Source: Labyrinthula sp. Ha
Taxonomy: Eukaryota > Sar > Bigyra > Labyrinthulida > Labyrinthulaceae
Direction: 5' to 3'
Assembly: GCA_015227615.1 (NCBI GenBank)
Contig: JAALGZ010000010.1
Span: 372,001 to 436,000, forward strand
DNA length: 64,000 bases
Below, piece after piece: positions 12,227 through 22,576 of the stretch. The translations under genes and the position numbers were made by a program. The notes below the pieces were generated by a model, which ran no database searches, had not been told where the DNA came from, and was given only the letters and a program-made list of their open reading frames with translations. Each line of letters opens with the position of its first letter. Position 1 is the stretch's first letter.

Positions 12227-14812
12227 TTAGCTATTGTTCTCAAATATTACTTCATTTTCTTTAACTTCTTGTAGTTCTTCAGAAATCAGCTCAACATTTT
12301 CTTTTAACCATTCTAAATCATTTCCTTGAACAAGAGTAAAACTAATTTCAGTTTCAGTGTTTACAAAAATATCAACTATTCTTTTGTTCTTGAAAATAAT
12401 TCTTGCAAATCCTTTGAATAAAAGTGATTCATGAATATCTTCATCCTTTAGAAATAAAAAGACAACTTTTACAAAAACAGCCAAACGAACAAAAGTTTGA
12501 AAAACTAATTTAATATCACTTCTGAAAGAAGGTTTTATTTTTGCTCTCTTTAGTTCAGGAAGTAATTCAGGAAGAACAAAAACATCATTTTCTTTTTCTA
12601 CAGGTATCAAAACCAAACTATTCAAAGCCAAACTTAAAATATATTTGTTTTCTTTATCAGAATATTCTTTTAATAAAATATTAAAAAGTTCTTTATTTAG
12701 TTTTCCTTTATCAACATAAATTCTATATAAAGAAAATTTATCACTTGGAATTCTAAATGCAAGTTCATGAAAATTTGGATCACGAATAAAGGCTCCTAAA
12801 GCTTGAGCAAGATAAGAAGGTGCAAAAAATATAAAGTTTTGATCAGCTTCCAAATCTAAATAAGGAAAATAACAAATTAAGCCAGCTTTTGAATATATTT
12901 GAAGCATTTTCTCAACTTCCCAATCTTCAAAACCACAAGAATAAGATTTATCTTCAAATTCTTTCAAAGTCATAATATTTGTTTGTTCTCGACAATTATC
13001 AAGGAAAATAATTTTTGCAGTTGCTATTTTAAAGTTAAGAAAGTTTTCTTTATTTATTCCAGCTGCTCCAGAAACAAGACTTTTTATTTTATCTTTTATA
13101 TCTTTTTTCTCTTGAGATTCTAATTTTGAATTCTCAATAGGAAAGAAAATATTCAAATCATTTTTCAATATATTTAATTCAGAAGAAAGACCTTTGACAA
13201 ACTCTTGAAGTGTATTTTGTATTATTTCTAAATTAGTATCTTTAATATTCTTTCTTTTATATCTTTTTAAATATGTACCAATAAAAATAACTGGTGCTTT
13301 TTCTGTATTTTTTAAAATACTTTCACACCAAAATTTTAATCTAAATAAATCATTTTGAGATATTTTTGTCATATTAAAAACTAGAAAATAAAGTGAATTT
13401 GAATTCATAAAAATATGATGAACAGAAGAAAATATTTCTTGTCCACCAAAATCATAAACACGAAAATAAACATCATTTGTAGCAAAACCATAACTACTTG
13501 TTTTCATATCTTCAATAAACGTTTCATCAGAAACTGTTCTTGAAAGAAGTTCTTTTTCAAAATCAAGTTTATATTTTGTTTCAACTTCTTGATTAGGATC
13601 AAAATCATAATAAACAACAGCAGGAAGACTATTTTTTACTCTTTGAACACTTAGTTCATATTTAGATATTGAATTCCAGTTATAATTATCTGGGTTTATT
13701 GAAAATATATCAATATCATTCAAAACTAAAGTTGAATTATTATCGAGTAAAAAACTTTTGTCAAATAAACTTCTTATGGTAGAAGTTTTTCCAACTCTTC
13801 CATCACCCATAAAAAGAACTTGACATTCATTTAAAAGAGTATATTTATTGTATTGATCCTTTAGCCGTTTTGAAATATAATTTTTCATTCTTTCTTCTAA
13901 ATTTTTAGTATTGAAGTTATTCCTTCCAATTTCAAATAAAAACAGGGAAGAATGATTATCAAGTAAATCTTGAACTTCATCTTTGTTTTCTTCAATATTT
14001 ATTTCACCAATTCGCAAGCTAAAAGTTAAAACAAAACAAAAATAAACATAAACTTCAACAAAGAAGGTAAATTTTTCAAACAGCTTTTTGTTAAAGCGGT
14101 AATTTCCGCGTTATCAATCCTCAAGTTATCTTCTTGAATACTAGAAATAAAGAAAAGAAAAGAGAATACAAAATATCTATCAAAGTATCCATTTTCGAAA
14201 CTTCTTTCAATATTTGAACAAGTGTTTCTTCTTTGATGTTGTTTTTATAAAGTCTAAAATTTATATAAATAAAAACTTTACTTTATTGACTTTATTTTTT
14301 GTCCTTTTAAAAATTGAGAAAGAGAATTATCTTTTGGAATAGTGCACCTGATGATACTAAAATATAAAAACAATAGAAAATATACTCGAGTGAATGAATG
14401 TTCAGGTTTTGTTTTATTTTTTCCATTTCAATAAAATTCAAGGTGTTTAAATGACAATAATAAAACCTAAAGTAAAAACAAAACAAGAAAATACTGAAGT
14501 TGTTCAACATTTGGAAACTTTTCAAACCAAATAGAAAGATTTTTTCCAACAAAATCTAAAGGACAGCAGTCAAAACTATAAAATAAAACAAGATATATGA
14601 ATGCGTTAAATATTCAATCTCTTCTTGCACGTTCACTTCTTTAACAAACTCTTCTGCTTCTTTTCTAAACCTTTCACCTTCAGTTGGGTTATAATTCTCA
14701 TCATAAGACCTATGAATTAGAAGGGGAAATAAATAAACCATTGAATTCTGAACTCATCGCTTTGATTTCTGTTCTCAAATTGTTGTTTAATTGATGGGGC
14801 TTTGAATGACAT
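12227..14812 (-). CDS. LRR-Roc-COR (Roco family) GTPase, eight exons with 28-29 nt introns
   Basis: The last exon (12227-14018) encodes a Roc GTPase: P-loop GDGRVGKTST near residue 270, switch II YDFGGQE near 385, NMTKISQND and IFIGTYLKRYK later, then a COR-like region (YFPYLDLEADQNFIFFAPSY, LNSLVLIPVEKENDVFVLPE). There is no kinase or WD40 tail. Upstream, removing introns at 14710-14738, 14576-14604, 14467-14494, 14357-14385, 14254-14281, 14141-14169 and 14019-14047 gives one 794-residue frame from ATG at 14812, with six leucine-rich repeats. All seven introns are phase 2 and the repeat exons are 75-93 nt, close to one LRR each. Six introns are GT...AG; 14576-14604 would be GC...AG. The last donor has a second choice 6 nt upstream (35-nt intron), also in frame. 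Roco proteins usually act as GTP-controlled dimers in signalling; this one's partner is unknown. TTG at 14017, the first start-like codon of the last exon, is not the true start. Confidence 0.88.
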
Positions 14813-14853
14813 TTTTTACGTTTTTTGTTTAAATTTAGTTTTTTTATTTGAAA

Positions 14854-14895
14854 TTCGAGAAATATATTTTTTCTCGAGAATTAATGAGAATCCCG
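14854..14895. promoter_or_regulatory. Inverted-repeat motif upstream of the Roco gene
   Basis: CGAGAA and TTCTCG flank a short AT spacer, followed by GAGAATCCCG. It lies 40-80 bp before the Roco start. Similar GAATCCCG/CGGGATTC-type motifs occur near other genes here (52313-52379, about 41839-41848), so it may be a promoter element. This is inference from recurrence only. Confidence 0.3.
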
Positions 14896-14999
14896 TTTAA
14901 AAAATGTTCTCATTGTGAAAAAAAAGCCGATCTGATTCTTATTCATTATTTTCTCTTAGACAAAAATTAATGAATATAAACAAATTTGAAGGTAATAAC

Positions 15000-17900
15000 T
15001 ATTTACAATCAAGTTCACTGTAAATTTGGTTTACAAAACGAGGTGCTTCGGAATCTGACTCCGTGCGATGACAGCGAAAGAAGTTATGTATAAAGCTTCT
15101 TAGTAGTAAATAAAATTTGATTTTAAGAGAGTTCCATGGCAAGGCCAATTGAGTCAGAGGACCTAACCCAGCACGAGCCTGTGGTCTTGCGCATGCTCTC
15201 TACAGTAAAAACTATTAATGTAATTACGTTATTTCCATTGACGGTTATTTTTGAGCAGCAGGATCACTCTTTTTCCAACAACTTCTTGAATCTTGTGCTT
15301 GATTTCCCAAAATCCAACCCAGAATTGAAAGAAAACAGCAATCACGACTGTAAAACATCGGAAGGTACCAGTTCGACTGATCCGGTGGTCCAGGTGCAAG
15401 ATGATATGTATTCAGTTGGTACAAGACATTCAATTAAATGAATCGTAGCAGCTTTTTTCCAAGGTTTACGCTTCCAGCTACAAACTCCTCTCTCGACGTG
15501 GTTTTATCTACATCCAAGTTTCAAAAATCCGATTATGAACCCCATGGGGTGTTTCTACGTTGCTTTTGGATGTTTTAGCTGTTCAGTTCTATCTGCCACA
15601 TACATATTATTGGGATTTTGATGCTGTTTGGTTAATGTTAAACGATCCGACGATTTTAAGTTTTGCATTATATTAACTACATTCGGGTTCAAGAAGATCA
15701 TATTTAACTAGGTTGTGATGGTTTCAGGTTGGTGGTGGAGTGGCTTCTGTTGCTGCCATTATGTCTTGGTTTTCTATCTCTAGCTAGCTGGTGCTTTTCT
15801 TTGGCGTGCAAAGGATTCCAAACCAGTCGGGTGTGTTTGCCGTTAGGAGGGAGCACCCAGCTGTTATCCTGGGCGGTGTGGTAGAATGGGCTAGAGAAAG
15901 TTCCAGTAGTTTTTGGCGCTGTGAGCGGGCGAATGGGAAGTTGGCAGTGCTTCTTTCTAATTGTTCGTGATTTAGTGAAGTTCAAGTTAAAGTTGGATGT
16001 TCATGGGCATGTAGGACCGGTTTGTCATGTTGTTCCAGATGTTCTATGACCATGTTTTATAGTAGTGATTGTTCCAGATGTTCTGTTACCGTGCTTTGTG
16101 GAAGTGCTTGTCCCAGAGATATTCTTTCACTGAGATATTGTGTCATTCTAGGTTCTAGAATGGTTGTTTCACATGCTACGTCTAGTTGAGCATCCACAGT
16201 TTCCTGTTCACTGAAGGTTGAGGTTCTTTGTCCTGCAAGATCGAAGACTTAGTCCATACTCGTTCCTGGCATCTATCCATGTTCTCCTGAAAGGGGCATT
16301 CCAACCACCACCAAGAACTATTAACCCCCTCTTGTTCACTTCTTTCAATAACTTTTTTTGTAGTTTTTCTAGGAATTTGTTGTACTAATGGGTCGGCAGT
16401 CCACTTTGGGGTGCGTACCCGTTTGCTAAGACAAGTTTTGTCTTCCCATTTTATATTATTCTAGCAGCTAGAATCCTGCCGATTACTGTGCAGGTGTCAG
16501 TTACGTCTAAAGGAAGTTCCTAGCATCCAAAGATCGCTACATCAGTGAATTATGGAGTCGCCTTGAGATACAAACCATCTTTTTTCTTCATTCTGGCTGG
16601 CATTTTCGTTTGTTTTCTCAAGCCTTATCAACAATTTTCTGCTCAATTTCTTAAAGTAGGGTAAGTAGAGATGAAAGTTCATACGTAAGTTTTACTAATG
16701 TAGAGAGTTTGAAATGAGGAATGCTGCCAACATTGAGTAAAGGTACTTGCACGTTCACTTTTCATCTACTCGCAAGGTCTGGGGCCTCTGGAGGCGTTGA
16801 GTTGACATAGGCTCAGTCTCAGATACAACTTATGTCATTTCTCCTCTGCTCAAAATTTTGTCTTAGCAGTAACTAGGTCGGGCGTTCCCAGACTTCAATC
16901 AAATGGCTTTCAGTAATAAGGCAAGGAATTTAAGAGTGTATTAAGAGGGTGAATAAAGAACTATTGATTCAAGGGTAATATCCCTCACATCTGATGATTT
17001 ATCATTGAACCATGAGGCTTCTGTGCTGCTCATTAAGTTTTCCTCTGGTCTTTCTGTTTTTCTTCATCCACCTTGTGCTGTTTGCTTTGCCTCACTTTCT
17101 CCAAAACAATCATGAATTATTAAGGTCCTTTACTTTACATTTCCAAAATCAGGTTTCTCTAGTTACATGTTTGACACTGTTGTCGAAACCGATTCTCCTT
17201 TCTCTGTTTTAGCTATACCATTGTTTTTTTTTCACTAAAAGAGAGCGATGTATCTAGTTTACTCAGCATTTTGGTTTTCACATGTTTTTCATGATCTAGT
17301 TGTTGAGGATAGTAAGGTGCTACTAGGCTTGAAACCCAACTCCCACCTCCATAACAGGTTATTTGCTGCACCGTGTGAATTAAAAGTGGTTGCTGTTGTA
17401 CTTCTTAAGCTAAAATGGATATGTTCTTGTTCATCTAAAATATTAAATGCAACGATTTTCTTTTCCAATTTTCGAAACGTGGTTTCATCTGTTCTTTGTC
17501 TTGTAAGCTTTTTGAGTTGCCTGCATATATTGAAAAAAGTATGCTTATCCTTGTTTCTTGAGCCAACCTAATCGGGTTATGTAACTTCTGAAAAAAGTTG
17601 CGTGAAAGGAATCTTCAATTAAGAAATTTGTTCTAGCTGCATTAATTTACATTAAAAAAGAGGTTTTCATGGTTTTGCCTAATTTTACGTTGTGCATTCT
17701 TAGTACATAGTTCTCTCCAACTCTTAGAGTCCCATAGTGTGCTACTAGAATACCAACTTTCTCCTTGATGTCGATGATCCCCTTGGATTCAAAATTTTCT
17801 ATGAAAATCAAATCTTCTTGATGGCTAAGGGCTTTGCCTTTTGTAGTTAAGGATTTTTTTCTTTGTTATTAAGCCAGGTGGTTACACTGTTCCATAGTAA

Positions 17901-18430
17901 TGCACCTGAGTCGATGGAGTTTCTCCCACATAGTCTCTTCAACATGCTGTTTTTGCTCCAGAACGAGCTTTTTGTAAATTCTCATTTTCTTAATGCACTA
18001 GATAAGCCTCAATATGTTGTGATGCTACTATTATTATCTGTTTTCATGTATAAGTTCGTTGGAAGCGTTCCGTTCAATTAAATATAGATCATGTGAGTTG
18101 TTCGTAATAACATTTTCATCAATTTCCCCATTCAAAGTTTTTGCATAGATTTGCTCTGGTTCTTTGCCTTGCGACAGGTTTTAATTTGTTATTTTAACTG
18201 GTTTTGACTCTTTTTATTTGCTGTCATTCTTACAACAGAAATTTTGTTACATCTACTGTTGTTGGTTTTCTTGTTTTACTCTTTTATTTTTAGTTACGAT
18301 TTGAATCCATACTTGATCAGTAAGAAAATTAATCGCCTAGTTCGAGGAAAATTATGCCTTTTATATTGGATTTTGGCTTATTTTGGCAATCTGGTTGCCT
18401 CAGTTAGGGATTTTAAAGGTAGATAGTCGG
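15000..18430 (-). mobile_element. Decayed LINE-like retrotransposon region (endonuclease relic)
   Basis: This block is richer in GC than its surroundings and looks coding on the minus strand, but it is full of stops. The recognisable part, about 16245-16545 (minus), reads ELPLDVTDTCTVIGRILAAR, then GKTKLVLANGYAPQSGLP, then KFLEKLQKKLLKEVNKRGLI followed by VLGGGWNAPF and WIDARNEYGLSL. This order matches the apurinic endonuclease domain of non-LTR elements, where YAP and the GDxN-type block (here GGGWNA) are diagnostic. In-frame stops at about 16523, 16472 and 16400 and the lost acidic residue show that it is dead. The reverse transcriptase expected at lower coordinates is not recognisable. The right part (16.6-18.4 kb) is coding-like but unassigned. 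Confidence 0.5.
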
Positions 18431-18894
18431 TAAAGGCAGATAACAGTGTTGCGATTAGAATAGAAGAGAATACATATTTCAATGGGTGTACAGCAATGAA
18501 TAACAATTATGAGGTATCCTTGTTTCTTATCAGTAGAAAAATTTCGATACAGCATCGTATTTTTTCAAAAAAAAAACACCCTTTATACTATTAAATATAC
18601 AGATCATTCAGTGCAAAAAAAAGCTAGACCCCGAGCTTATATGGTGAGTTGAGCGTATCCCATTTATATTTCTAACAGTTAAATATTGTTGGTGCCGTAT
18701 TATAATTTGATGACATTTTTCAGCTCTGAAAGGTAAAACTATATTATCTTTTTTTTAAGAAAAAATGGCTTTATTTCAGGGGAATATAAGAAAGAATGCA
18801 ATCGTTATCTTTTCATGTCATATGTATTAGATAATTTAAGCTGTTCTTTTTTCACTAAAGCCCTTGAGCAAAAAGTGTACATATATTGAGATAA

Positions 18895-19380
18895 TAATCC
18901 AGCAAATATTTTGTTCGCTTTCGATGGAATTCAAAATAACGCCGATCTTGTTCTTGTAGATCCATTTGTTGGTTTTTTGCGCAAAGTATTATTTTAAGTG
19001 AATAGGAAGCCAGTGAAAGTTTTATTGAAAAATTTTCAAATAAAGGTAGTTGATTGGAAGAGAAAAATACATGGCATTGGAGATTTTATATCCGGAAGTC
19101 TTTATAATAAGAATATGTTCACTTCAAGCCGCGGTTTTATATCCTCTTCAAGAATATTATTCCTTCAAGCGGTTTAAAATATTAATGAAGATGTACTTAA
19201 GAGCAAACACGAAGTTTCAGGTAATCAAATTTTCGAAGCAATACTCAGAGAATGAATATCCGAAAGGTGACTTGAATAGGAGGATGAGCATAATCATTAG
19301 GAAATACAGTTTTTAATTGTATTGATGACCCATATACATCCATATGAAGGCTTGAAGGTCATATAGATTTTGAAAGCTGA
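18895..19380 (+). pseudogene. Possible casein-kinase-1-like C-lobe relic
   Basis: One frame reads NPANILFAFDGIQNNADLVL followed by VDPFVGFLRKV, resembling the CK1 KPxNFL...DFG region with DFG changed to DPF. After a gap it reads KIHGIGDFISGSLYNKNMF, comparable to the GTxRYASxNxH segment. Stops interrupt it. The resemblance is by eye and weak. Confidence 0.3.
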
Positions 19381-20599
19381 TCTAATTTAGATATGCTTTT
19401 TCTATAGAATAAAGACATTGATCATGAAGAAAATGTTAGAGCACTGATTTTTTCAGGCAAGAAAAAGATAATAAACGAGATACTCTTTATGAAGTAAATT
19501 TATCTAAGGATAGGAGGAAATATAATTTCCTTATTCTTTGTTTGATTTCCAAATTTAAGGTTAATTTTTATTATGGACGGCTTCTAGACTACTTGGTAGA
19601 GTTGGAAGAATTACTGAAGTGGGAATTTTCCCGAAAAGATATAAAAAATAGGATTAGGTTCAATACTAAATTATTCCAAAGATGGTACTATAACCACATT
19701 AAGATATATCCACAAATCAATCAGATAAAACTAAAACACAAGACAATAAAAACATCTAAATAATATAAACTATAAAACTAAAAACTTATTATTTATTAAA
19801 AGAAGATCCTCTTAACCATATACACAAGAGGCTTTACAATAACAATTTAAATTAACCAAGCTGATAAATGTGCTTAAAACAATTCTACAAAGTCTTGACT
19901 AGAAAAATATATGGGATTTCTGTCTTCTGACTCAACAAGAAAATCTTAACCATGATGACCAAATAAAATTACAAAACATATAAAAAGTTAAGCACACCTA
20001 TTATAATTTCCGAACAGGAAAACCATCTTCTTCATCAATTATAAACTCAAAGTTTAGATACTACACATTTTATCAAAAGATGAATCTGTTGTACTAAAAA
20101 CATGATGCATCCAAGTAACATTTTATTTATTCATTTCTAAGCCTCAACGAATTTTTAGTTTTTGAATTTGCAGCATTGGAAAATTTTATATCTCATCTTT
20201 TACAAGGTTGATATTTATTTTTCCTGAAAGAAACGCAAGCGATGAATAAGAAAAGATTTTCATCGGAGATATGAAAAGAGATGGGATTATTCGAAGAATA
20301 CATTGAATCGAGAAAAAGAAAACTCTTGTAACTAATGCAGTAATAAAATTTGAAAATTATAATAGATTATATTTTCGATCGGTAAGTATGAATACTATAG
20401 AAGATGAATAATATAAATATATGAACCTATTTGAAAGTGAAAATTTAACATTTTTTTTAAGTTCGATGAAACAAATCGAGTTGTGATTATGTATTCAGGG
20501 TCAGAAACAACATACAAATTATTTATACCGTTGCCATAAGTGTTTAGTTTATAACTATTTGCACGTTAAGAGTCTTTGATATCACAGATAAGAATTTGA

Positions 20600-21060
20600 C
20601 ATAAAGAGTTATAAGAAGTTTACAAGTTTATACAAACCCTTTGGACTATAAATCACAAAACATGGGAATACAAGATTTACGAGGCGCTTAATACTCTAGA
20701 TAAAAAGAATATTGAGGAAACTAACCCTTCTTCTGGTGTATTACTCATAGTTTTTAATAATTAGAGCTCAGGAACGCTTCCGATGAAGATTAAAGATATA
20801 GAACACTGGAAAGACCTTGATGAAAATAAACAGAATCTACATATTTGAAAGTATGTATAATATAGAAAGTTTTAGCTCTGGGGAACATGTTTTTCTTCAA
20901 CTGGTCGAAATTTGTAAAGAGAAAATCATTTTGAAATAGTATGGATGTTATTTGAAATAATAGATGTGCTAAAGAAGAAAACTACGAGAGGAAAGGTCAA
21001 AAATAACCTTTCCCAAGTTCCTGCCGGTCATTAAAATTTCCTTGTATGTCTATGCAACAT
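20600..21060 (+). pseudogene. Possible kinase N-lobe relic, perhaps with a 27-nt intron
   Basis: Reads EYKIYEALNTLDKKNIEETN, then after an apparent GT...AG interval of 27 nt (starting near 20738) SSGTLPMKIKDIEHWKDLDE, and later SFSSGEHVFLQLVEICKEKI. This could be the ExxIYxxL...helix E part of a CK1-like kinase. A stop near 20848 with no obvious donor before it argues for a pseudogene. The order relative to the relic at 18895 is wrong for one gene, so the two would be separate copies. Confidence 0.28.
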
Positions 21061-21805
21061 AGAAAATTTTTTGGAAGAAAAGTATGTAGTCTTATGTTGT
21101 TTAAGCTTTAGGTGGTTTTGCCTCCCTTGGGTAATCAAATATAATATATATAGACTCTGTGACTTTCATCTACATAACGCTACTTAGAGGAAAGCAAAGA
21201 AAACCTCTAAGATGTTTCCCATATCTAACTATTACCCTTGAATATAAAGCAGAAAAATTCCTAATCCTTGATCTTAAACAGAGTAAAATATCCCTGTACC
21301 ACTGCAATTGGCAGGAAAGGAAAATCCTTCTATACGTCTAAATTTTTATCCAAAAGGATGACCTTTGAAAGAAATAGATGCAAATGAAAGCAACATATTG
21401 ACATTTCTTCAAAACCTCATAAATTTATATTTATTCTTCTCACTACATTGAGGTTCTCATTTTTATTTATTGACTGAAAAGATAGTTTCTAAGACAAGAA
21501 GTTATAAAAATACGAAAAAGTTGAAAGGATTAACTTCTTTATCTTATATTGAAGAGATCAAAAAATTTATTTGAGTCGGAAAGAATGGAAGGGTTTCTGT
21601 TTAAGGATAAATAGCTTAGAGTAGACTTATGTATAACTTATACTCAACATCGTGCTTGGTTATGATTTGTTCTCATGATGCACTTATTATTTGTATTAAT
21701 AATATCGTGAGAGACGAACGGGTAATTGATCGACTATTATAAGGAATAACGGAATCACACTTTGGCATTACCAGAAAGAAACAAGGATAAAAGGAGAAAG
21801 AACAA

Positions 21806-22576
21806 ATGCCAGCTTTAGTAGAAAAGTCTTCCCCTTGTTCATTGGACGCTTTGGAAAGCGGGAAAAAGGAATCTGTTAATTTAAATAATTTACCTTCCAA
21901 GTTTCAAAATGATTTATTCAGATTTAGACCTATAGAAACTAAGAATATGCAAGAAACACTTGAAGTCAAACAAATAAATGAAGACAGTTTTCCGGTTTCA
22001 TATGACGATAACTATTACTATGAAGTATCAGAAGGGTTAAGAAAATTTAATCCTCTTTATACAAATCTTTGTATATATCAAAATACAATCGTTGCGGCAA
22101 TAACTTATCAATTCACTGATTTTGAAGAAGATGTGCTTTTAGATGCTATGTCCGATAACGACGGTAAAGAACAATGTTGTTATATTCTAACTATTGCAAT
22201 AAAAGAAAAATTCAGAAGGTTTGGTATTGGAAAAGAGTTAATAAAACAATGTTTAGCTCATGCAAAAAGTAATACTAGATGTAAAGCAATTTACTTGCAC
22301 GTTATTACTTATAATGCAGCTGCTATTAAGTTTTATGAAAACCTAGGGTTTAAAAATTTGAAGACTTTGAAGGATTTTTATCTTATTGAGAAAAAATTTT
22401 ACGATTGTTTTGTTTACGCATTTCTGCTGGGAAATGAAGATGAAGTTACAAGAAAAAAGTTTGGTTTAGTAGAGAAGGAGAAGGAAAATGAAACTGGTAC
22501 ATTGTTTGAAAAAGTACGAGATTCACTTAGTAGACTATTGGATTATTTGTTAAAGCTGCGAAAGAGCAAAATGTAG
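21806..22576 (+). CDS. Naa60-like N-alpha-acetyltransferase (GNAT family)
   Basis: A 256-residue single-exon protein. The GNAT core lies at about residues 70-205: acetyl-CoA binding loop KEKFRRFGIGKELI (RxxGxG/A type), then KAIYLHVITYNAAAIKFYEN and a GFKNL...FYLI block ending in CFVYAF. YLHV, YNxxAIxFYE and the preceding YILTIAI are the pattern of Naa50/Naa60. Human Naa60 acetylates N-termini of membrane proteins on the cytosolic face of the Golgi and is held there by C-terminal amphipathic helices. Here the C-terminus (TLFEKVRDSLSRLLDYLLKL) also forms an amphipathic helix, which favours Naa60 over Naa50. The N-terminal 40 residues are unlike the family. ATG at 21806 is the first in frame, after a purine-rich leader. 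Substrate preference is inferred. Confidence 0.85.
   Translation: MPALVEKSSPCSLDALESGKKESVNLNNLPSKFQNDLFRFRPIETKNMQETLEVKQINEDSFPVSYDDNYYYEVSEGLRKFNPLYTNLCIYQNTIVAAITYQFTDFEEDVLLDAMSDNDGKEQCCYILTIAIKEKFRRFGIGKELIKQCLAHAKSNTRCKAIYLHVITYNAAAIKFYENLGFKNLKTLKDFYLIEKKFYDCFVYAFLLGNEDEVTRKKFGLVEKEKENETGTLFEKVRDSLSRLLDYLLKLRKSKM

Noticed and set aside
14017-14019. TTG near 14017 as the start of the Roco protein.
   Set aside because: It is not ATG, follows a pyrimidine tract and TTTAG acceptor, and upstream exons continue the LRR array in frame to a proper ATG at 14812.
15136-15441. Plus-strand 101-codon ATG frame as a small gene.
   Set aside because: Composition is mixed, no domain or signal is visible, and it lies in a decayed transposon block; too weak to call.
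17248-17571. Plus-strand Leu/Phe/Val-rich frame as a membrane protein.
   Set aside because: It is the antisense image of a coding-like minus strand in the decayed LINE block; no start context and no typical membrane topology.
17640-17820. Minus-strand segment (VGILVAHYGTLRVGENYVL) as a Ty1/copia pol fragment.
   Set aside because: Only a vague resemblance to the pre-integrase region; no zinc finger, integrase or RT nearby to support it.
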